A DNA stretch of 64,000 bases from Cephalotus follicularis (taxonomy: Eukaryota; Streptophyta; Magnoliopsida; Oxalidales; Cephalotaceae). The translations under genes and the position numbers were made by a program. The stretch spans positions 36,529 through 100,528 of the forward strand of contig BDDD01001355.1 in assembly GCA_001972305.1 (NCBI GenBank), in the 5' to 3' direction. Shown here one piece after another: positions 56,600 through 64,000 of this stretch (position 1 is the first letter of the stretch; every line of letters starts with the position of its first letter). The notes below the pieces were generated by a model. That model ran no database searches. It was not told the origin of the DNA and saw only the letters and a program-made list of their open reading frames with translations.

Positions 56600-57760
56600 G
56601 TAGAAGGCACGGATTTTGAAGGAATCTGATTGAAGATATAAGCAGCTGTATCTAGGGCATAACCCCAGACATAGGTAGGAACGTCTGTAAAAGACATCAT
56701 CGATCGAACCATGTCTAACAAAGTCCGATTCCTCCTTTTGGACACACCATTATGCTGTGGTGTTCCAGGAGGAGTCCACTGAGATAGAATTCCGTTATCT
56801 CTAAGATAACCTAGGAATTCAGCTGACAAGTATTCACCACCTCGGTCCGACTGAAGTACTTTAATCGATTTACCTGTCTTTTTTTCTACTTCAAGTCTGA
56901 GCTCCTTAAATTTCTCAAAGGATTCTGACTTGTGTTTCATCAGATACACATAACCATACCTAGATAAATCATCAGTAAAAGTTATGAAGTAGATATAACC
57001 ACCTCGCACACTAACTGACATAGGACCACATACGTCAGTATGGACTAAGCCCAGTAAGCCCATAACCCTTTCTCCTTGACCAGAGAAGGGTGATTTGGTC
57101 ATCTTTCCCAATAAACAGGATTCACAAGTTGGATAGGACTCGAAGTCCTGGATATCAAGGAGATCATCCTTAACCAACTGTGATAGCCTAACATCACTAA
57201 GATGACCAAGTCTACACTGCCAAGTATAGGTTTTATTTAGCTCAGTTTCTCTTTGTCTTTTCTTATTATTACTTTGCTCAATGGACAAGACATTGGATTG
57301 TGAAGTATTTAAGACATATAATCCATTGTTGATAACACCATTACTAACACAAACATTGTTTGAATATATATAACATCCAATGTCTTGGAATTTAAGCTCT
57401 AAGCCCATACCACATAAGTGAGAAACACTTATAATATTCCGTACAATATTCATAACAAAATAACAAGGATCCAATGTCAATACATAACCATTACATAAAT
57501 TCGCATCACAAATTCCAACAACTTGAGCAATGATCCTAGATCCATCACCAAGCCTTAAGTCCAGGTCTCCAGCTCTAAGCTTTCTAACTTTTCTTAGTCC
57601 CTGTAATGAATTGCAAAGATTAGTTCCACATCCAGTATCTAATACCCATGAAGACCTACTATTCAAAGCTACATTAAGTTCAATCATGAACATACCTGAT
57701 GTACTCGCACCATGCGGGTTATCAGCAGAGACAGCAGCAACAGCAACACGACAATCCTTT
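56600..57760 (-). pseudogene. Copia protease and integrase
   Basis: The protease signature WVLDTGCGTNLCNS is near 57650. The pre-integrase part has WQCRLGHLSDVRLSQL and CESCLLGKMTKSPF (about 57220-57080). The integrase core has LVHTDVCGPMSV, VLQSDRGGEYLS and TPQHNGVSKRRNRTLLDMV (about 57060-56710), with the three acidic blocks in order. Confidence 0.88.
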
Positions 57761-57762
57761 TT

Positions 57763-58590
57763 CTAGTGCCCAGTCTTACCGCACTGGAAACAAGCACCTT
57801 CAGCAACTAACCTCTTCATTCGATCTTTGGCAACACTCCCACTAGCTCCAAGCTTCCCCTTCTTCTTCTTACCCTTGCCTTTTGTGTTGACAGGCATGAG
57901 CACGCCCTTGCCTTTACAAGAAGACGAGGCACTGCTCTTTCCTTGGGCAGACCTAGAAGAAGGAAGAAGTAGGGAGTGGGTCTTTGACTTCCCAGAGTCA
58001 AAATCAGCCTCAGCCATCCTCAACATAGCGATCAGCTCAGATAGAGTTACCTCTATCTTGTTCATGTGAAAGTTCACCAAAAACTATGAGAATGACTTAG
58101 GAAGGGATGTCAGAATAAGATCTACATATAGATCATGATCCATGACAAAACCTAATTGAGCCAGCTGCTCAATCATGTCTATCATCTTCAATCCATGCTC
58201 ATTGACTGAAGCTCCCTCTTGCATCTGAGCCTTAAAGAGTTTGCATGATAGATTGAACCTTTGAGTCCTAGACTCAGCTCCATATATCTCCTGGAGGTGG
58301 AGTAGTATAGCAGATAAGGTCTCAATCTTTTCATTCTAACACTGAAGGTCAGGTGTCAGCCCTAGAAGGGCAAGACATCTAGCCTGCTCGTCATCCTCTA
58401 GCCACTTGGCTAGTCGCTCACTCTCTTCAGGCGTCGGATCTTCACCCAGTGAAGGAGGCCCCCAAGTCATCACATAGGCCATTTTATTGGTCGTAAGGAC
58501 GATCTTGAGGTTACGGTGCCAATCGTTGAAGTTGGGCCCCTCAAATTTGTTTGTCTCAAGTATACGGGACATTGCATTTGATAAAGCCAT
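57763..58590 (-). pseudogene. Copia gag
   Basis: It begins MALSNAMSRILETNKFEGPN near 58590. FNDWHRNLKIVL and ARCLALLGL are typical of copia gag. It continues to a Lys/Gly-rich linker and the start of a zinc knuckle, CFQCGKTGH, near 57790. It would form the particle. Broken in about two places. Confidence 0.83.
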
Positions 58591-58599
58591 TCTAGCAAC

Positions 58600-60339
58600 C
58601 TAGATAAGGAAATATAAGCATGAGTTAGCATTTATTCCAATTTTAATATATGACAACCATAACACTTGGTCTTTAGTGCTTATGGTTCCTCCCACTATTC
58701 TAATCGTATCCCATACCCACATATGGGACTCGAGAGGTCTAACTTCCTAGTGGGGATTGAAATCCATCGCAATCATATTATAGCCTCAGCTAGGGCATGA
58801 CAAACTATAATATATCCAATGGGTAGGCTTTCTTTCCAATTTGTATCTAATACAAGATCCAATCATAGTATTCAGCCTTAGATTCAATATGGCCTCAGTT
58901 AGGGCGTGACAAACCATCAGAATCTTGATAAGTCAAGTACCCATAATTTTCATTGGAATGCACTAGTTTTAACACCCACACGTAGGCATGTCCAAGTGCT
59001 AAAACATAGCCACCCTTTGCGGTGCCCAGCACCGACGTTGACATAAATCCCCAAGTTATTAGCCTCAGCTAGGGCATGACAAACCAACAACCTAGGAACA
59101 CTACTCAAAGAAAATTTCGGAAGGCCACGGGGAACCACTCCATGGGTTCCTACATTAAGACTTATTATTAAAGCGAGGGAATTTGCGGTCTCAAATTTTA
59201 ATTACCAAGCCATTAATTAATTTATTGGTTGTATTAGCCAATTCCAATTAATTACGGCTTAGCATGCAAGACGTGTATCTTATGCACCTTGGACATATTT
59301 CTAAAATATGTCAATGGATTGGCAAGGACATTATTAGTAGTGACTTTAGCTCAAAATCACTACTAGGTCTTCCTAGGTGTTACGATATTAAAACTATTTA
59401 TTACAACAAATGCCATGCATACAAGGCCTTCAAAAGCCTTGTACTTTATTTCTCCTTTCCTCCATCTTTCCTTGCAAGGTCTTCTTTTACAAAAAGAACT
59501 TTACATTTTCGAAAGGAAAAAATACATTTAAAAGTTACAAGGAAAAGTTAAAAAAGAAAGGAAAAATAAATGGTGCACGTAGGCACCTTATTACAGACCT
59601 TTAAAATAATAAATAACATCCATCCACACATAGAAAAACCATAAACTAGGTCAATGTCCTTTTTCGGGCCATCCATTGTGCATAAGACTTATATAATATC
59701 CAATATAATAATACCAGAAAATAACGCATGCCAAAAATAATAACTAATTATAAAATTTAATTTAAGGATTGTCAATATCGGTTAAACTCCCACTAAATCA
59801 CGCAATGATTTTGATCTTCTAAGTGCCACAATGTATAAAATCCAATTTTATTAAAAACAGAATTTTTTTTTAATAATGCTAAAGCGTCGACGCTTCCTAG
59901 AAAGCGTCGACGCTTACCTCTAAGGCACGAAAAATCAAAAATTGAATAAGCGTCGACGCTATGACAAGGCGTCGACGCATATAAAGAAAACAGTTGAACA
60001 AGCGTCGACGCTTAAACGTGAGCGTTGACGCTTTAACCCCCTGGGCAGTTTCTGCAATTTTAAAATTGCAGAGACTTAGTTTTGAACATTAGGCAAATTC
60101 AATTCCAGTCATTTCAAGATAAATTACAGCCATATTCTACACCATGTAGGTTTCTGAAACATGTTCAAAAGTCAATTTAACTAATCTCCAAGATTAATTA
60201 TCAATGAAATTTAATTTCATAAACTAGTTCATTAAAGCACTTTGAATATCAAGTTTAACCCAAACAACACATCCTTTAAATTAAACCTTCAATCAGTACA
60301 TCATTCATAGCACAAATTCAACTAAGGATGATGTGGGAC
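58600..60339 (-). other. Long leader of the copia element
   Basis: About 1.7 kb of non-coding sequence lies between the primer binding site and gag. At about 58720-59100 a phrase (CCTCAGCTAGGGCATGACAAAC and variants) recurs three times about 120-190 bases apart. At 59880-60040 there is a GTCGAC cluster like the one in the LTRs. The stretch 59300-59750 is AT-rich with nothing recognised. Confidence 0.6.
59880..60040. repeat. GTCGAC palindrome cluster in copia leader
   Basis: Six copies, five nearly perfect (AAGCGTCGACGCTT at 60000-60013, others at about 59883, 59903, 59949, 59966). This is a second cluster in the same element, outside the LTRs and just downstream of the primer binding site in sense. 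Confidence 0.9.
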
Positions 60340-60351
60340 GCTCTGATACCA
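60340..60351 (-). other. Primer binding site, initiator-Met tRNA
   Basis: Minus-strand TGGTATCAGAGC is one base after the LTR end. It is an exact match to the complement of the plant initiator Met tRNA 3' end. Confidence 0.9.
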
Positions 60352-60352
60352 C

Positions 60353-62027
60353 TGATGGAATCGGATTAACCAATTCCAATGCCATAAATGGACTAAGGTG
60401 CATAGGGTGTAGAACAAAATTTTATTCAACAAAATATGCAACGGAAGAACACCCAACAAAAGCAAAAACAGTCCATTATGGCTTGACCACAAGCCACAGG
60501 GATCACCACATCAACACAAGAGTTGAATTGGTGTCACCATAGCAAGTAATGGTGACACACAAACATGGGAACTAGAGAGGGAGACAAGGAGATATACCTA
60601 CGGTGATGGCTCCTTCGTCTTTGCCGCAACAAGCTTGCGAAGACTCCCTCAAATGGTTCCAAAATCCCTGATTCAGCAACTGCTCCCGACCAGCAAGAAC
60701 ACAATAAAACTAGCCCGTGTTCTTCACTCTCTCTTCTTCACAAATCTCACAAAAGGTACATTGGTGTTGACAAAGGTTGTCAATGTCAATCCACCCTAGA
60801 TAAGCTACAATGCTTGGTGTATAATCACAGAAGGAATGCCAAAAGAACCAGAAAATCCCTTTCCTATTTTTCCCAGAATAAGCTCACTTGAAAATGCTCT
60901 CCCTTGAATACCTTATACCAGCCCCATTTCTCTCTTACTCTAAAGCTCAACCTCACCTCCACTTCTTGATCATGTTCCTATCTTTTAGGAATCATGGAAC
61001 CATGATCTAATCATGTCCCCCATCATGCAGAGAAGGGAGTAAACCATCGGTAGTGGGAGAGAGAAAACGTGTGCATGATTTTGTCCACCCAGGGAACCCA
61101 CGTCGCGCACTAAGCGTCGACGCCTTCCAATAAGCGTCGACGCTTATATGTAATAACACTATACCTTTCAAGTGTTACGTGTCGACTCTTTCCTAGAAGG
61201 CGTCGACGCTTTGTCTAATCTTACGCGTCGACGCTTTCCTAGAAGGCGTCGACGCTTAAATAGGCTAGTTAGGTAAATAGAGTCTAACTCTTAAATGAGT
61301 CTAACTCATTTTATCCATTCTAATATTGATTAAGTAAGATCAAACAAATGTGTTTCCACAAAATGCAAAATCCACATAACCCATATTTGACACCAAAACT
61401 TAATATGTCCAACATATTAAAGAACTAATCATTATTGGGCAGGGACCCTATAAAATCTTGGTTAAAACTGGAGGTGTTCATAAATTACTGAAATATCCCT
61501 GGGGTTCGGTTTAGCCATTCTAAATGGTCCTAGACCAATTTAAATGCACTCGGAATAATATCTAATATTATCCAGATGGAAAAATCAATCTAATTAATTT
61601 TTTCCACAATTTATTACACACCTCATTAATCCTAGATTTTCTAAGTTGTCGGTTCACGTGTACTATAATCCCTTGTCATACTTGGCTCCGATTGAGGTCT
61701 AGGGTAAGGATATGTGTCAACCCTAGATAATACCTCAATGGCTAAAATATCTGATCATTACTAGGACCTTTGGTAAACTCTCCGAAAATCTAATTTCCAG
61801 TCTACCTCAACCTTGGCCAAGGATTTCAAAAGTCCAAAGTATAATCAGATCATCACAAGTGTAAGTAGGTAAATAATAAACTACTTCAATTAAGTGATAA
61901 AACACAAGTGATATAGCCATAACAAAATTAGCACAAATCATATATACAAGGAATAAGATTGTTTCATACAAGATAAGATATAATATGACAACTCATCTAA
62001 TGGCTTGTCGGGTCACTATATCTAACA
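60353..62027 (-). repeat. 5' LTR of the copia element
   Basis: The LTR is 1675 bp, pairs with 50285-55137 and is followed by the GCAAC duplication. GTCGAC cluster at 61105-61260; possible TATA box at 60911-60917 (minus). Confidence 0.9.
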
Positions 62028-64000
62028 GCAACATGAAAGAGTGTTGTCTTGCATGTGCTCTATTCCTTCTGCAAACCTGCAGACCTACAACCAGCAAAAC
62101 AGAAGTGAAAAGAGTGAGAAAAGGTGCATGTGAGAGAGAGAAGAGAAAAGAGGGAACCTTGAGTTATGACTAGAACTGGTCACTGGAACCACGAGTTCCA
62201 TATATCAGTGTTGCATGAGTGTTCAAAAAGGTTAGTAATCACCTGAAGAGAAGAGTTCAACCACTGTATTGATTCTGCATGATAGTTGGGGTTCCAAGTG
62301 GAGTAAAAAGCTTTAATTTAAGAGGTAAGCTTCTGCATTATTTCAAATGTGTTATAATCATTCAATAGGTATATATGTACTGATTGTGTACTATATATAT
62401 CTTCTGTTAACACACACATATAGTTAGTTGCTGGAATTTGAGTTAAGTGGATATAAGGTTAGAACTCAGAAGAAAGGTTGAGGCTTAGGAATTCCTGGTA
62501 AGTTACTGGTTTGATTCAGTGTCGATATAGTAGTTACTCAACCATATTCGGTTACTGATTTTCGTTGCATATACCTGTTAACATGCACCTATAGCATTAA
62601 ACTTCTGGATTGTTGGTGTTGAGTGAAGTTGGAACTCAAAGAGAAGAATCAATCCAATTTGATTATGGGATAGCGATTGAGGTAGGGGTATTGACATGTT
62701 TTAGAAGATATGATATGTATAGCATGTCTGGATAATTTCTCTGTGATTGCATGTTATTATTTTGGCTTCAATTGGAAGTTGAACATGCATACCCTATTTT
62801 TATGAAACTGCTGGCTGACGTTTCTGGACAAAAACAGTCGACTATTTAAACCCAACAGTCGACTGCTCAATGTAAACAGTCGACTGCCTAATGAAAACAA
62901 CCAGCTATTCTTATGAACAGTCGACTGTTAAGTGATAAATTACTGATATTAGCTGTTGTTAGGCTTTAAATCGTGTGTAATTACCCTGGCCTCAACATGG
63001 GATAATTGTAACAGTCAATCCTGGCCTTATGCAGTTACATTATAGAGAGTAAACAACTTATGCACTCCTTGTGAGAGTTGTGCAAGAATCACTAGGGTAC
63101 GCTAACATCTTGTTGAACCCTCGAATTGTGATTGTTCCGCTACTATTTAATGATGCTGATATACATACTGTATAGCTATTATGTGTCCATAAACTATTGT
63201 TACACTTAATATTAATGATTGAATCAACTAGTGCTATAAGCACGAATATGGATTTTCTTCTTATTCTTTTCAAAATGAAAACTTATTGTCAAATGAATTA
63301 CCGATTTTCCTCCAATGAGAGGCACCATTACTGTATTGAATACTGTTCCTCCAAAAGAAATGACAGTCACTGAACTATTAAATGTTTCAAAAGAAAACAA
63401 CTTTTATATTACATATTATAGATATATGTAATATTGCTATTGAATTGATTGAATTGTTTGTCTATGCTTATTGCCGTGAGTCGAGTGATAGGAGACATCA
63501 CTGGCTACGGGGTGGTCCTAGGTGCCAGGAGTTGGCTAGAGCTTCCACCAAACTTATCTGCAATGCAGATTTCATTTGTTACCTACCCACTAAATGCCCA
63601 CAGAATTGACCTGATCTATCATCCTCAGAGTGTTGGGTGATAGTTAGGCGGTGTGCAGTCATAGCTAGGAGTTAGCGACATGTGACACCCGAACCACTGT
63701 ATTGATTGATTTTACCCTTGTGCGGTATTCTTGAATTGTATTGTCTATGGCCACTTGGCATGATTGCTTACGTATATTGAAATACTTATACATATGTTAT
63801 TTCAAAATAAACTATCATACATGTTTACATTTATATATTCTTTCTCATGCTTTATTCCTACTTAGCCAAGTGAGGACAACGGCTAACCCCCTACAATTTC
63901 AGATTAAGTGAAGGCATTCGGGGAAGTGCTGTTGAAGCTTTATTGGAGAGTTTCTATGTTGTTAAGGTTGCTATTCACTATGTTTTGTATTGAAATGAAC
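62028..64000 (+). repeat. Family-B LTR, part after the copia insertion
   Basis: Continuation of the LTR begun at 49956. CAGTCGACTG cluster at 62830-62935 (perfect copies at 62856-62865 and 62877-62886), possible TATA-like CCATATATCAG near 62199-62209, and stem-loop at 63862-63886. Non-coding; the LTR end lies beyond the window. Confidence 0.82.

Larger units (their letters stand above)
50285..62027 (-). mobile_element. Ty1/copia element, both ends present, youngest datable here
   Basis: The minus-strand element has an exact GCAAC duplication (50280-50284, 62028-62032), LTRs at 50285-55137 (with a nested solo LTR) and 60353-62027, a polypurine tract, a primer binding site, and gag, protease, integrase, reverse transcriptase, RNase H in copia order. 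Without the nested LTR the left LTR is about 2.2 kb and the right about 1.7 kb. By eye the first 155 aligned LTR bases differ at about 3%, so it is younger than the gag-only and Tat elements. Coding parts have about five breaks. Long LTRs and the gag type suggest the Tork/Angela group, not proven. Confidence 0.9.
49956..64000 (+). mobile_element. Family-B LTR hosting a copia element, right end outside
   Basis: The LTR starts TGTAATAATTGCG at 49956, runs to 50284, is interrupted by the copia element 50285-62027, and resumes 62028-64000. The second part carries the family-B marks: CAGTCGACTG cluster (62830-62935), the CCTAGGTGCCAGGAG block (about 63520), GGCCACTTGGCATG (about 63750) and the TTAGCC/GGCTAA stem-loop (63862-63886). 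The last 300 or so bases of the LTR are off the window. Confidence 0.82.

Noticed and set aside
1-64000. tRNA, rRNA or centromeric satellite arrays
   Set aside because: I scanned for tRNA-like cloverleaf landmarks, rRNA core motifs and long uniform tandem arrays and found none. Only primer binding sites resemble tRNA ends.

Overview
This window is plant nuclear DNA, almost certainly from an angiosperm and most likely from gene-poor, methylated heterochromatin. The evidence is that essentially every base can be assigned to LTR retrotransposons: Ty3/gypsy chromoviruses of Tekay type, one Ty3/gypsy element of the Tat lineage, Ty1/copia elements including one of Sirevirus type, and several solo LTRs. 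I found no host protein gene, tRNA, rRNA or satellite array. The species cannot be named from the sequence alone. All coding remnants are treated as fossils.

Left part (1-31.2 kb). An LTR of a family called B here (1-2056) ends against a remnant that looks like the leader of a minus-strand Ty1/copia element. That leader is cut by a small gag-only element with 2.3-kb LTRs (2302-8837, TSD TTAAC) and by a long minus-strand LTR (9030-15274), which itself carries a solo B LTR (13061-15210, TSD ATAAC). The leader resumes at 15275-16079 and ends at a primer binding site. A 10.5-kb Tat-type element sits in that site (16080-26600, TSD TACCA), with a second RNase H domain, tandem repeats after integrase and an antisense reading region. 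Beyond it are the copia LTR (26608 to about 27900) and a minus-strand copia pol region (about 27.9-31.2 kb).

Right part (31.2-64 kb). A plus-strand chromovirus called D starts near 31.25 kb. Its RNase H region holds a solo LTR (31706-33990, TSD TGGGA). Its 3' LTR starts at 35809 and is cut by a family-C element (36592-42900, TSD CGCCT, itself holding a family-B 3' piece), a solo LTR (42949-45596) and a Sirevirus-like element (46236-49955). That last one runs into a B LTR (49956-64000) that contains a complete-ended copia element (50285-62027, TSD GCAAC), whose left LTR contains a solo B LTR (51980-54612, TSD GGATC). The nest is five levels deep.

The most unusual signal is a set of degenerate palindrome clusters, all centred on GTCGAC, in two flavours: TAAGCGTCGACGCTTA-like and CAGTCGACTG-like. 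They occur in the LTRs or leaders of nearly every family here, across Ty1/copia and Ty3/gypsy. They occupy the same LTR position in related B copies but in different flavours, and several insertions landed in or at the edge of such clusters. Other notable signals are a 283-bp tandem duplication that reads as identical, GC-rich hairpin modules and family-specific minisatellites in LTRs, and conserved stem-loop arrays.
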